From CAVVEQ01 sp963747315 (lineage in GTDB: Bacteria > Chloroflexota > Anaerolineae > Anaerolineales > Anaerolineaceae): a stretch of DNA of 64,000 nt. The position numbers and the translations under genes are program-made. Location: contig CAVVEQ010000006.1 of the NCBI GenBank assembly GCA_963747315.1, positions 434,001 to 498,000 of the forward strand, given 5' to 3'. This document shows positions 28,735 to 37,673 of this stretch, in pieces. The notes below the pieces were generated by a model. It did no database searches and was not told where the DNA came from. It saw only the letters and a list, made by a program, of their open reading frames with translations. Numbering within the stretch: position 1 is the first letter of the stretch; each line of letters starts with the position of its first letter.

Positions 28735-30294
28735 TTGAAAAATATATCCGTTTCCGAATTTGATGCGATTGTAATTGGCGCTGGTATTTCAGGTTTAACC
28801 GCTGCCGCCTTTCTAGCCTCCTCTGGTGCCAGGGTGGTCGTTTGTGAGCAGGCGGTAAAAATCGGAGGCTTGTTCAATTCATTCGAGAAAAATGGGTACC
28901 ATTTCGATGGCGGAATCAAAGCCGTGGTCAATACGGGGATCGTACTGCCCATGCTCGCCCGGCTTGGGATCCTAGAAGGTCTCTCCCTTAAGCCTTCCCG
29001 AACAGCATTCATTACCGATGGGAAATTCCATCCATTGCGTGATACAGCGGAGATCGATGCTTATTTCTCCTTCCTTGCCGGGCTTTTTCCCTCCTCTGCC
29101 ATGGGTCTGGAACAGGTCCTTGCTGATATCCATCGGATCGATGAGTTGCTGGGTGCTCTGCTTAAATTCCCAAATCCTTTTATTGCTGTTCAGGAGCCGG
29201 GGAGAAACCTTGCGTCTGAATGGTTGCGGGAAAATTCCGGAAGCCTCAAGAAGGCACTGAGGCCTATGCTGCTGCTCAACACACCGCTTCAAACTTACCT
29301 GGAAAAACGACTGCCAGATCGTAAACTTGTCAATATGATAAACGGAGTCTTCCCGGATGGAACAACAACATTTTTTGGTCTCGGGTACTTCCATCTCTTT
29401 CGGGACTACACCTACCCGGAAAACGGTATCGGGGCGGTCCCCAATGCCCTCGCTTCTCTAATTGAAGAGAAGGGCGGGACCATCCTGTTGGGAACCCGAG
29501 TCGCCGGAATCCTTGTGAGAGAAGGTGTTGCTGCAGGAATCCGGTTGGAGGATGGCCGGGAATTCACTGCCCGAAATATCATAAGCACTGCAGATGCCCG
29601 TCAGACCTTCACAGGTCTTTTACCGCAAGGCTCGTTGCCTTCTTCATTTCTCAAGAAAATCCTCAAAGCCCGCCCTTCCCACTCCGCGGTGAATGTTTTC
29701 CTGGGCGTCAATGCACCTGTTGAAGACTTGAACCTGCAGGGATGCAACCACCTCTTTTTCATGCCGGATCTGGACGGGATCATCGGGCAGGAGCGCCTTA
29801 CCCGTCCGGATTATTTTTCACACGTTTTGCAGGAGATCAGCGTGCCCTGCTTGCATAACCCAAAGCTTGCTCCACCCGGAAAAACCGGCCTGATCTTAAG
29901 TGCCATGACAAGCTGGGAATTTGCAAACAACTGGGGATTGGTTGAAGGAAAACCAACACCGGCCTACCATGAGCTGAAAAGCCGCATCGCTTCAGAAATG
30001 ATACAGAGTCTGAGCTCATTTTTCCCGGATCTTCCCGGTAAAGTGGAGCTGTGCATCACCGGAACCCCTTATTCTATCTGGCACCACACTGAAAACTGGG
30101 AAGGGGCGATCATGGGATGGAGTTACCACCAGAAGGAAAGTTACAACCGTGTCAGCTTCTTGAACCTGCCAAAAACGGTGGATACCCCCATCCGCGGACT
30201 TTATAACGCCGGTCACTGGGCGTTTTCTCCCGGCGGTTCTCCCATCGCCGTATTGACCGCCAAGCTGGCTGCCGATAGAATACTCAAAACTTAA
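28735..30294 (+). CDS. CrtI-like FAD-dependent oxidoreductase
   Basis: A 519-residue flavoprotein of the phytoene desaturase/carotene isomerase/retinol-saturase family. The dinucleotide-binding motif AIVIGAGISGLTAAAFLA is at the N-terminus, followed by CEQAVKIGGLFNSF and YHFDGGIKAV (substrate-side conserved region), and a C-terminal FAD-binding GLYNAGHWAFSPGGSPIAVLTAKLAAD. Start is TTG at 28735, supported by GAGGTGG about 8 bases upstream. It stands immediately upstream (43 bases) of a second member of the same family. No other carotenoid genes (crtB, crtE) are nearby, so the substrate may not be a carotenoid. Confidence 0.85.
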   Translation: MKNISVSEFDAIVIGAGISGLTAAAFLASSGARVVVCEQAVKIGGLFNSFEKNGYHFDGGIKAVVNTGIVLPMLARLGILEGLSLKPSRTAFITDGKFHPLRDTAEIDAYFSFLAGLFPSSAMGLEQVLADIHRIDELLGALLKFPNPFIAVQEPGRNLASEWLRENSGSLKKALRPMLLLNTPLQTYLEKRLPDRKLVNMINGVFPDGTTTFFGLGYFHLFRDYTYPENGIGAVPNALASLIEEKGGTILLGTRVAGILVREGVAAGIRLEDGREFTARNIISTADARQTFTGLLPQGSLPSSFLKKILKARPSHSAVNVFLGVNAPVEDLNLQGCNHLFFMPDLDGIIGQERLTRPDYFSHVLQEISVPCLHNPKLAPPGKTGLILSAMTSWEFANNWGLVEGKPTPAYHELKSRIASEMIQSLSSFFPDLPGKVELCITGTPYSIWHHTENWEGAIMGWSYHQKESYNRVSFLNLPKTVDTPIRGLYNAGHWAFSPGGSPIAVLTAKLAADRILKT

Positions 30295-30337
30295 ATCGTT
30301 TCCCGGGTTTAAGACAATAACATACAAGGGCAGATCC

Positions 30338-32758
30338 ATGAAGATCCTGGAAAAGACCATCCTGAATGATCGTTACGAGGTTATCGTCGTCGGGGCTGGG
30401 CTGGGAGGGTTGACCACTGCCTGCCTGTTAGCCAAACGAGGGATTTCGGTGCTGTTGATCGATCAGCAGGATAAACCCGGGGGATCCTGCAATTCATTTA
30501 AACGTAAGGGGGTGGTTTATGATACCGGCACAGCCATGCTCTATGGCTTCGGTGAAAATGGTTTCCATCCATTCCATTTCGTTCTGAATGAGCTGGAGGA
30601 ACCGGTGGAAATGATCGCTCACCGGACCCTTGCGCGGATGACCTTTGAAGGTCGCGAGATCATCTTCCACTCAGATATCGACCAATTCCTTGATGAGCTC
30701 GGCGAGCTCTTCCCAGGCCAGCGGGAAGCCCTTGGGGCATTCTACGCCTATCTTTATAAACTCTACGAAAACATCGTCCTGAAAAATGAGGTTGTCGTTC
30801 CTCCTTCAGAGTTCTCCTCAAAACAGGGGCTGCGAAGCTTGATGAGCGGGCCAACCACGATGCTCAAAATGCGCAAGCTGCTGGATATGAGCGTAAAAGA
30901 CCTGCTGGACCAGTTTTTCACCTCCAGTGAAGTGATCCACTTCTTTGATAAGCTTTGTTCTGCCTATTGCTACTGTACTTCTGAAGAAACCCCCGCAATA
31001 CTGGCTGCCACCATGTTCCTGGATAACCATATTGGCGGGGTGTACACGCCAGCCGGCGGAGCGCATATGCTTACCAGTCGGATGGAAAAAGCCTTCGAGC
31101 GTGATGGCGGGCAGGTTTTATACCGCCACCTTGTGGAGGAGATCCTCATCCGGGAAGGCTCGGCTTACGGTGTGCGTCTTTCGTCAGGGCAGGAAATTGC
31201 GGCCGACCGGGTAGTGGCAAATGCCACGGTCTGGAATATTTACGGTTCGCTCGTAAAACCGGAACATATCGACCCCGCCCGTATGCGTTGGGCTCAAGCA
31301 TTGGTCCCCACCCTTCCCAGTATGGTGCTTTACATGGTGGTGGATGAAGATGCATTCCCGCCCGGTACATACCCCTGGGAGATCTTCATTGAAAACAGCA
31401 GTGAGATCGACAGCACCGATCTGACCATCTACATCAATTCCCTGGTCGATCGTTCTGTGAGCCCCAGGGGGAAGCTGGAAGTGATGGCAATCGGCCCAAA
31501 CCTGACGCCCTGGCCGGGATCCAAAGATCCACAATACCAGAAAAAAGCGTATTTGGAATTAAAAAAAGCTGAAGCGGATAAAATGATCGACCAGATCGAA
31601 TTCCACTACCCGAATTTCCGCCGGCATATTCGCAACCTCATCATAGCCAGCCCCACCACCCTGGAGAGGTATTTGCTGAAGAACGGCGGCGAGGTGGGTG
31701 GACCTAAAAACATGCTCGGCCAGCACATGCTTAAACGGCTTCATGCCAGGAGCGAATGGAAGAAGCTCTATTTCTGTGGTGATTCCACCGTGATGGCCAC
31801 CGGCGCGCCGGCTGTCGTCGTTTCCGGAGTGGGGGCAGCCAATGTGATCCTGCGGGAAATGAAAAAGAAGGATTACGACGCCAGAAAATTCAATAAATCT
31901 TATGTCCATTTTGTTGACCTGCCGTACACCCGACCGGAATTTAAAACCGGGCAGCAGATCACCCGCGAGAATGCCTGGCTGGCTGCAGCTGAATGTCAGT
32001 GGTGTGAGCATCCTGCCTGCACCCGTGATTGCCCGGCCGGGATTGATATTCCCGGGTTCATGCGCCGACTGGAGGCAGGGAATATCACTGGGGCTGCCCG
32101 CCTGATCCGTGAGCAGAATCCCCTGGGTGAGATCTGCGGGTTTGCCTGCGGAGATCATCCTGCCTGCCAGGTGCATTGCATCCGCCGCAGCTTTGCCGGC
32201 CGAACGGTGCGGATCGCCGAACTGGAACGCAAAGTCTGCGCGTATGCAGGCCAGGAGGGGTGGATCAAACCAAAATCCTCCAATTTGGAAAAGAGAGCTG
32301 CAGTGGTCGGTTCCGGTCCCTCGGGTTTATCGACAGCATATTACCTCCGGTTGGCTGGCTTCAATGTGGATTATTACAGTGATGAGGAAAACCCCGGAGA
32401 ATCACTTGCAGGATTTTTTGGTAATTCGATCCCCCGGGATTCTCTGGATCGCGAGATCACCACACTCTTGAAGTCTGGGGTCATTTTACACATGGAACAA
32501 CGCTTGGATTCCCGTCTGGCGGAGGACCTGATTACCAGCAGGGTTCCGGTTTTCCTCGCGCTCGAATTTGACGCTCCCGCCCGCCGGCGGTTATCGAATC
32601 TCAATGGGGAGAACCTTTGGAAATCGATTGACCCTGCATCCGGTGCTCTTGCCAGGCTGCCGGGGTGGTTTGCTTGCCCACCCCAGGAGCTCCTTCCAAG
32701 GTCGGTTATCCGCGCAGTGGCTGCCGGGAGAAGATCTGCGGCGGCGATTTCAGGCTAG
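30338..32758 (+). CDS. CrtI-like FAD oxidoreductase fused to an iron-sulfur/GltD-like module
   Basis: An 806-residue protein. Residues 1-530 are a complete CrtI-like flavoprotein: GAGLGG at 19-24, DKPGGSCNSF, AGGAHMLTSRMEKAF and the C-terminal FAD motif YFCGDSTVMATGAPAVVVSG. From about 544 comes a domain like the N-terminus of glutamate synthase small subunit (Fer4_20): Cys553, 556, 561, 565 and a second Cys set at 600, 604, 610, 614, enough for two [4Fe-4S] clusters. It is followed by a second Rossmann motif GSGPSG at 658-663, the DREITTLLKSGV strand and a final AVAAGRRSAAAI. The NADPH-binding half usual in GltD is much reduced. The module probably passes electrons between NAD(P)H or ferredoxin and the flavin. 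The substrate is unknown. Confidence 0.82.
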   Translation: MKILEKTILNDRYEVIVVGAGLGGLTTACLLAKRGISVLLIDQQDKPGGSCNSFKRKGVVYDTGTAMLYGFGENGFHPFHFVLNELEEPVEMIAHRTLARMTFEGREIIFHSDIDQFLDELGELFPGQREALGAFYAYLYKLYENIVLKNEVVVPPSEFSSKQGLRSLMSGPTTMLKMRKLLDMSVKDLLDQFFTSSEVIHFFDKLCSAYCYCTSEETPAILAATMFLDNHIGGVYTPAGGAHMLTSRMEKAFERDGGQVLYRHLVEEILIREGSAYGVRLSSGQEIAADRVVANATVWNIYGSLVKPEHIDPARMRWAQALVPTLPSMVLYMVVDEDAFPPGTYPWEIFIENSSEIDSTDLTIYINSLVDRSVSPRGKLEVMAIGPNLTPWPGSKDPQYQKKAYLELKKAEADKMIDQIEFHYPNFRRHIRNLIIASPTTLERYLLKNGGEVGGPKNMLGQHMLKRLHARSEWKKLYFCGDSTVMATGAPAVVVSGVGAANVILREMKKKDYDARKFNKSYVHFVDLPYTRPEFKTGQQITRENAWLAAAECQWCEHPACTRDCPAGIDIPGFMRRLEAGNITGAARLIREQNPLGEICGFACGDHPACQVHCIRRSFAGRTVRIAELERKVCAYAGQEGWIKPKSSNLEKRAAVVGSGPSGLSTAYYLRLAGFNVDYYSDEENPGESLAGFFGNSIPRDSLDREITTLLKSGVILHMEQRLDSRLAEDLITSRVPVFLALEFDAPARRRLSNLNGENLWKSIDPASGALARLPGWFACPPQELLPRSVIRAVAAGRRSAAAISG

Positions 32759-32838
32759 GCTCAAATGCTGCCTTTCTGATGATTTCCTGCATATCAGTTT
32801 TGAATAATTCTATATAATTACCAATAGGAATTCTGATC

Positions 32839-34024
32839 ATGAGCCGCCTGCTCGGGTGGGTTCAGCAGTGGGTTGTTCAAATCGCCATCGGATTTCTCTT
32901 TGGCGGTTGTTTTCTTCGTTTCCTGATCCAATACGCCGATTACCCTGACCTGCGGAATGCGCTGGTGCTTCTTGCAGTCTGGTTGGTGATCTTCATCGTT
33001 GAACCATATATAAGCAAGCGTTGGGTGCAATTCTTCTATATATATTTGCTCATTCAGTCGATATTGATCTTTACCCTTCTCTTCACATATCCGGATAACG
33101 ACAATATCGCTGTTTTGTACGCCGGACTTTCAATGCAGATCATGTCCCGGCTTCCTCCCAAAACGGGTATCGCCATTATCGCAGTTTTCACACCCCTGAC
33201 AATCATCGGTGTCCGTCAATACTACGATATAGTCAAGACCATACCCATCGCGGTGATCTACACCGCCGCAAATGCTTTCCTGGGAGCCTGCGGTTATGGA
33301 GTCCGGAAAGCCATGGAGGAAAAGGAAAAGGAAAACCGATTGCTGCTGGAACTTCAGGAAGCCAACCGGCAATTGTTGGAATCAACCCAAAAAGCCGGGC
33401 AACTATCGATCGCCAAAGAAAGAAGCCGCCTGGCACTCGAACTGCATGATTCAGTTACCCAGACTATTTTCAGCATGACCCTCACCACACGAGCCGCCAT
33501 CATTCTGCTGGATCAAGATCCACCTCGTGTGGCAGTTCAATTGGATCATCTCGATCAACTGGTTCGCAGCGCTCTCGAGGAACTGAAAAAGTTGGTGCTT
33601 GAGCTAAAACCGGACTCTTTAAATAAGATTTCTTTAGTTAACTTGCTGCAGGATCACTGCGAGCGCCTCAAAGCGGAAAACCTGCAGGTGACGATCCGGG
33701 TTATGCGGGAAAGAGAACCTGGCCCCTCATGAGATCCAGTGTCTCTTCCGGATCGCCCAGGAAAGCTTGAACAACATCATAAAACATGCGGGCACCACCT
33801 CAGCCACCCTGGTATTGGATTTTCACCCATCTCAAAAAATGGAAATCCGGGATAATGGCGCTGGATTTGATCCAAACGTAATAAAAACTGGTGTAGGCCT
33901 GACAGGGATGAAGGAAAGAGCCGCTGGAATCGGCTGGTCATTGGATATCATCAGCAGCCCGGGTGAAGGAACAAGAGTGATCGCACAGAAGACCGCAAAC
34001 GAGAAAGGAAGTTCTGATGGTTGA
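32839..34024 (+). CDS. Sensor histidine kinase, HisKA_3 type, one apparent frameshift
   Basis: A membrane sensor of about 394 residues. Four or five hydrophobic segments cover residues 10-155; a short coiled coil (EKEKENRLLLELQEANRQL) leads to the H-box ERSRLALELHDSVTQTIF with the phospho-accepting His, and a HATPase_c domain with AQESLNNIIKHA, DNGAGFDP and GVGLTGMKERA. The frame changes near 33718, where one C in AACCTGG looks extra; the corrected sequence reads ELAPHEIQCLFRIAQESL. It overlaps the following response regulator by 8 bases, so the two are a coupled two-component pair (LiaS/LiaR or NarX/NarL style). Confidence 0.9.
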
Positions 34025-34679
34025 ATCTGAAAAGATAAAGGTGCTGATCGTGGACGATCACCAGATCGTCCGTCAGGGATTGCGGAATTTCCTCGAGCTC
34101 AATGAGGATATTCAGGTAGTAGGGGAAGCTGGCGATGGGATTTCGGCTCAGAACGCCGCTTCCCAACTTAAACCGGATGTGATCCTCATGGATTTGGTTA
34201 TGCCTGGAATGGATGGGATCGCAGCCACATCAGCGATCAAAGGAACCCACCCCGGGATAAAGATCATCGCGCTCACCAGTTTCACAGAGGATGACAAAGT
34301 TATTCCAGCCATCCAGGCAGGCGCTTCCTGCTATCTATTGAAAGATGTAACCCCCGACGACCTGGTGGAATCGATCCGTGCAGCGGCCAGGGGTGAATCC
34401 CGTCTTCACCCGGAAGTGACCCGAAAACTTATGGAACAAGTCTCCAAGCCACCAGGCGTACAAAACAGCAGGGTGCCCGGGGATATCACTGACCGGGAAA
34501 TGGATGTAATCCGCCTCGTCGCAAAAGGCCTCTCCAACCAGGATATCGCCCGCGAGTTGGTGATCAGCGAGAAAACCGTAAAAACCCATATGAGCAGCAT
34601 CCTTTCGAAACTGGCACTTGAGGATCGTACCCAGGTAGCGATCTTCGCGATAAAAAACGGATTGGCAGCAGAGGATTGA
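34017..34679 (+). CDS. NarL/LiaR-family response regulator
   Basis: A 220-residue regulator: N-terminal receiver with VLIVDDHQIVRQGL, phosphorylation Asp in LMDLVMPGMDG, conserved Thr/Ser in ALTSF and Lys in YLLKDV; C-terminal LuxR-type HTH with TDREMDVIRLVAKGLSNQDIA and SEKTVKTHMSSILSKL. Phosphorylation by the kinase encoded just upstream (8-base overlap) should promote dimerisation and DNA binding. The next kinase gene starts 3 bases after its stop. Confidence 0.95.
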   Translation: MVESEKIKVLIVDDHQIVRQGLRNFLELNEDIQVVGEAGDGISAQNAASQLKPDVILMDLVMPGMDGIAATSAIKGTHPGIKIIALTSFTEDDKVIPAIQAGASCYLLKDVTPDDLVESIRAAARGESRLHPEVTRKLMEQVSKPPGVQNSRVPGDITDREMDVIRLVAKGLSNQDIARELVISEKTVKTHMSSILSKLALEDRTQVAIFAIKNGLAAED

Positions 34680-34682
34680 TCA

Positions 34683-35501
34683 GTGACTCAAAAAATCATC
34701 AGCGCGCATAGAGATGTGGGCATAGAATCCCGGCGAAAACCAAGCTGGGTCAGTGCGCTGGCTGTTTATTTCTTCTTTTTATCCGCTGTCGCTCGCACCT
34801 TCACCGAAGCCGGTGAATCGGATGCCGTCGAGGTGATTCTCATTCAACTGGCAGTTTTTCTTGTGATCATGACGCTCGTTCTTTGGGTGAACAAGCTGCC
34901 TGCCTGGCTGATCCATCTTTTCCTATCGGTGCAGGTTCTCCTCACCATATCGATTCAGAACATGTCTCCCGAGGACGATTTCGCGAATATCCTTTTCGTT
35001 CTCATTTCCTTTCAAGTCGCCTTGATCTTCCAGGGTAAGATTCTTGCTGTCTGGATCATCCTCCTACTCCCCATCACCTGCCTTTCCCTGGCTTATTCGA
35101 TGGGCGGGCTGGAAGGTGTGGGGAAGTCCTTTTCAAATATCGCCGGCGAGGTGAGCATCTTCGCTTATTACATCGCCCTGCGGGAGATCGAGTCCGCCCA
35201 GGCGCGACAGCGCCTCTCGGTCGAAGAGCTAAAGATCGTTCACTCCCAACTTGAGGAATCTGCCGCGCAGGTGGAAGAACTGGCAACCATCGAAGAACGC
35301 AACCGTATTGCACGCGAATTGCATGATTCCATATCGCAGACATTGTTCAGCATTTCTCTGAATGTCCGCACCATTCAAATCTTGAATAAAAATAACCCAT
35401 CCCTCATCCACAATCACCTCGAAAACTTGCACTCCCTCTGCGAAAACGCCCTCGCCCAGATCCGTAATTTGATCTCCCAGATGCGCCCCCAAAACCAATA
35501 A
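34683..35501 (+). CDS. HisKA_3 sensor protein lacking the ATPase domain
   Basis: A 272-residue protein starting with GTG. Five or so membrane helices (about 25-165) are followed by a coiled coil (EELKIVHSQLEESAAQVEELATIE) and an intact H-box ERNRIARELHDSISQTLFSIS. It ends right after the second DHp helix with ALAQIRNLISQMRPQNQ. No HATPase_c motifs (N, G1 or G2 boxes) occur in any frame in the 180 bases downstream, so this is a true end rather than a simple single-base shift. It could serve as a phosphotransfer or heterodimerisation partner for the complete kinase at 32839, or be the remains of a kinase truncated by deletion. It starts 3 bases after the LuxR regulator. Confidence 0.8.
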   Translation: MTQKIISAHRDVGIESRRKPSWVSALAVYFFFLSAVARTFTEAGESDAVEVILIQLAVFLVIMTLVLWVNKLPAWLIHLFLSVQVLLTISIQNMSPEDDFANILFVLISFQVALIFQGKILAVWIILLLPITCLSLAYSMGGLEGVGKSFSNIAGEVSIFAYYIALREIESAQARQRLSVEELKIVHSQLEESAAQVEELATIEERNRIARELHDSISQTLFSISLNVRTIQILNKNNPSLIHNHLENLHSLCENALAQIRNLISQMRPQNQ

Positions 35502-35599
35502 CGTCCTAACCATTCAATCACATACGACTTTAGTCTTAGATGACCCCATTCCAAGGGAGGGTGAATAAATCCATACCAAAGATGTCCTCCATTTCCCAC

Positions 35600-35625
35600 C
35601 CGAGCCGGATGTGAAAACAGCTCGG
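35600..35625 (+). terminator. Possible weak hairpin after the truncated kinase gene
   Basis: CCGAGC / GCTCGG arms with a 14-base loop, followed by ATTATTTATC rather than a clean T-run. It could attenuate transcription between the kinase and the small gene. Otherwise nothing is seen in the 180-base gap except the strong ribosome-binding site of the next gene. Confidence 0.25.
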
Positions 35626-35681
35626 ATTATTTATCATGACATTGAAAATAAATTCGAACAAAAGGAATTTAGGAGGAAGAA

Positions 35682-35921
35682 ATGAATAACCTGAACAGCA
35701 ACAACACCAGCAACATCGTTTACCGCTCTAGCTTTTTGATGATGGCTGCCGCCGTTTGCGACCAGCTTGAAAAAGCCGGGATCCCGGCCAATCTCTGCGA
35801 TATGAACGAGAACTATTGTGTTTGCGTTCCAGCTGTTTTCGCACGTGATTCGAGCAGCCTGCTGATCGCAGAACCCCGCCGCGGCGAGATTCTTTACGGA
35901 TACAACCGCTGCCAGGCTTGA
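35682..35921 (+). CDS. Small cysteine-containing protein of unknown function
   Basis: A 79-residue protein with an excellent ribosome-binding site (AGGAGG, 6 bases before ATG). Five Cys occur, including a CxC and a CxxxxxxxCxC spacing (NLCDMNENYCVCVP), which may bind a metal or be redox-active. The N-terminus is Asn-rich, and no signal peptide or membrane helix is seen. It lies between an ATPase-less histidine kinase and a receiver-only regulator on the same strand, and 33 bases upstream of the latter, so a part in that signalling system is plausible but not shown. Confidence 0.7.
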   Translation: MNNLNSNNTSNIVYRSSFLMMAAAVCDQLEKAGIPANLCDMNENYCVCVPAVFARDSSSLLIAEPRRGEILYGYNRCQA

Positions 35922-35954
35922 AACCTAAAAGCGGAAGAGTTTTAGGAGATTCCA

Positions 35955-36335
35955 ATGACTTCGGTTCGAGAAACTTCCAGCCGGCTGCGAATCCTAATCG
36001 TGGATGACATTCCCCAGGTCCTGAATGACCTGGGGATCCTGCTCGAGCTGGAACCTGCCTTTGAGATCGTTGGCAAAGCCGACAACGGGTTGGAAGCAGT
36101 CCGGTTGGCTGAAAAACTTCAACCGGACCTCATACTGATGGACCTGGAAATGCCCGGTCTGACTGGGTATGAAGCGGCAGCCGTCATCAAATCGAAGCAC
36201 ATCGACTGCAAGCTTGCTGCCCACACCATTCATGGTCAGCCTCAGGACCGGCAGCGTGCAGCGGCTTGCGGTTTTGATTTTTTCATTGAAAAAGGCACCT
36301 CCATCGAAATGGTGCTTAAAAACATTCAGATTTGA
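35955..36335 (+). CDS. Stand-alone receiver-domain response regulator
   Basis: A 126-residue CheY-like protein consisting of a receiver domain only. Acidic pocket in ILIVDDIPQVL, phosphorylation Asp in LMDLEMPGLTG, conserved Thr in AAHTIHG and Lys in FIEKG are all present, so it should accept phosphate. There is no output domain. It follows the small Cys protein and is followed 15 bases later by a membrane acyltransferase, all on one strand. A likely role is an intermediate in a phosphorelay or a phosphate sink, but its partner kinase is not proven. Confidence 0.9.
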   Translation: MTSVRETSSRLRILIVDDIPQVLNDLGILLELEPAFEIVGKADNGLEAVRLAEKLQPDLILMDLEMPGLTGYEAAAVIKSKHIDCKLAAHTIHGQPQDRQRAAACGFDFFIEKGTSIEMVLKNIQI

Positions 36336-36350
36336 AAAGGAGATAAGAAA

Positions 36351-37499
36351 ATGGATCCAAAAGTTGTTTCTCGCAGGTACGACCTGGATTGGATCAGGGT
36401 CATATCGATCCTCTCTGTCTTCGTCTACCACTCCTGCCGGGCTTATAACCTCTGGCCCTGGCACGTCAAGAATCCCGCCACATCGGCGGCGTTATCAACC
36501 TTCACGGATTTCATGGACCTTTGGATAATGCCGCTCATTTTCGTGGTCTCCGGGGCCGCAGTCTACCTGAGCATGCAGCAACCATCCTGGAAGGCAGCCG
36601 GGAAATTCCTGAAGGACAAAATGATGCGGTTGCTCATTCCCCTTCTGGTCGCAGATTTCACCCACATTGCCATCCAGGTCTATATCGAGCGGTTGACCCA
36701 CGGAGAGTTCAGCGGATCCTTCTGGCAGTTCATCCCGCACTACTTCGAGGGTTGGTACGGATTTGGTGGAAATTTCGGCTGGATCGGCCTGCACCTCTGG
36801 TATATCGTGGTGCTGCTCTTCTTCAGCGTGGTTTTTCTGCCGGTATTCTTCCTGCTCAAGACCAATCGCGGAGCCCGGATTATGGAAAAGATAGGCGATT
36901 TCTTCGCCCTTCCCGCCCTGATCTATGTGCTCGTACTTCTTATCGTCACAGTCTGGGGTTGGACCGAACCGGCTGCCAGACTGCTGGATGATTCCTTCAA
37001 CTGGGGTCTGGGAATCTATGCCACTTTCTTCTTCTTCGGTTTCTTCATGCTGGGTAGCGAGAAATTTCAGGCAAGCATCCGCAAATGGCGGTGGGTATCC
37101 CTCATCCTGGCCGTCGGTATGGCAGCCTGGTATATTCCGACTGGTGAGCATGATGACCTGGCTGCCTGGGCACTCGTTCTGACTGCAATGGGAATGGGCA
37201 TGACCTACCTCAACTTCAAAAACCCCTTCCTGGCTTACGCCAGCGAAGCCGTCCTGCCCTTCTACATCCTGCACCAATCCGTGATCGTGCTTATCGATTA
37301 CTTCATCATCCAGCTGCCGATCTCCCTCTGGCTCAAACTGCCCATTGTGATGATCCTCTCGTTCTCGATCATCATGGTGATCTACGAATATGCAATCCGG
37401 CGGGTTAACTTCCTGCGCATCTGCTTTGGAATGAAAGCGGTGCGTAAAGAGAGCAAGCAACAAGCTTCAGTCGATCAAGCAATCCCATCTCACTCTTAA
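36351..37499 (+). CDS. Acyltransferase 3 family membrane protein (OpgC-like)
   Basis: A 382-residue integral membrane O-acyltransferase with about ten helices. The N-terminal RRYDLDWIRVISILSVFVYH carries the conserved Arg and His of the family (PF01757); SGAAVYLSM and RLLIPLLV follow. OpgC/OafA-type enzymes move acyl groups such as succinyl or acetyl onto periplasmic glucans, LPS or other glycans. It has a GGAGA ribosome-binding site and is 15 bases downstream of the receiver gene. Two hairpin terminators follow its stop. Confidence 0.85.
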   Translation: MDPKVVSRRYDLDWIRVISILSVFVYHSCRAYNLWPWHVKNPATSAALSTFTDFMDLWIMPLIFVVSGAAVYLSMQQPSWKAAGKFLKDKMMRLLIPLLVADFTHIAIQVYIERLTHGEFSGSFWQFIPHYFEGWYGFGGNFGWIGLHLWYIVVLLFFSVVFLPVFFLLKTNRGARIMEKIGDFFALPALIYVLVLLIVTVWGWTEPAARLLDDSFNWGLGIYATFFFFGFFMLGSEKFQASIRKWRWVSLILAVGMAAWYIPTGEHDDLAAWALVLTAMGMGMTYLNFKNPFLAYASEAVLPFYILHQSVIVLIDYFIIQLPISLWLKLPIVMILSFSIIMVIYEYAIRRVNFLRICFGMKAVRKESKQQASVDQAIPSHS

Positions 37500-37515
37500 T
37501 CAACCATTTTTTACC

Positions 37516-37551
37516 GGAGGCATCTCTTTAGATGCCTCCGTTTCCATTTTT
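37516..37551 (+). terminator. Rho-independent terminator after the acyltransferase gene
   Basis: Perfect 10-base stem GGAGGCATCT / AGATGCCTCC with a 4-base loop, followed by GTTTCCATTTTT. It lies 16 bases downstream of the acyltransferase stop. Confidence 0.75.
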
Positions 37552-37605
37552 CATTCACTCAGGATCACATCTGTTGTATTAAATGCTCTTTCAATATAAT
37601 GAAGA

Positions 37606-37633
37606 AAGTGCGGGGCTCCCGCACTTGATTTTT
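37606..37633 (+). terminator. Second hairpin terminator
   Basis: Perfect 9-base stem AAGTGCGGG / CCCGCACTT with a 3-base loop, followed by GATTTTT on the plus strand. It backs up the first terminator. On the minus strand the tail (TCTTCATT) is poorer in T, so it serves the SdpI gene less well. Confidence 0.7.
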
Positions 37634-37673
37634 ACGCGTCCATAAATCATTAAGGGTTGGCATGATCCTGGAT

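Noticed and set aside
36495..37463. Long open frame on the minus strand opposite the acyltransferase gene
   Set aside because: It is His-, Gln- and Asp/Glu-rich with no domain, and mirrors the codon bias of the real gene on the other strand. Similar shadow frames opposite 1965-2798, 5732-6565 and 43898-44674 were dropped for the same reason.
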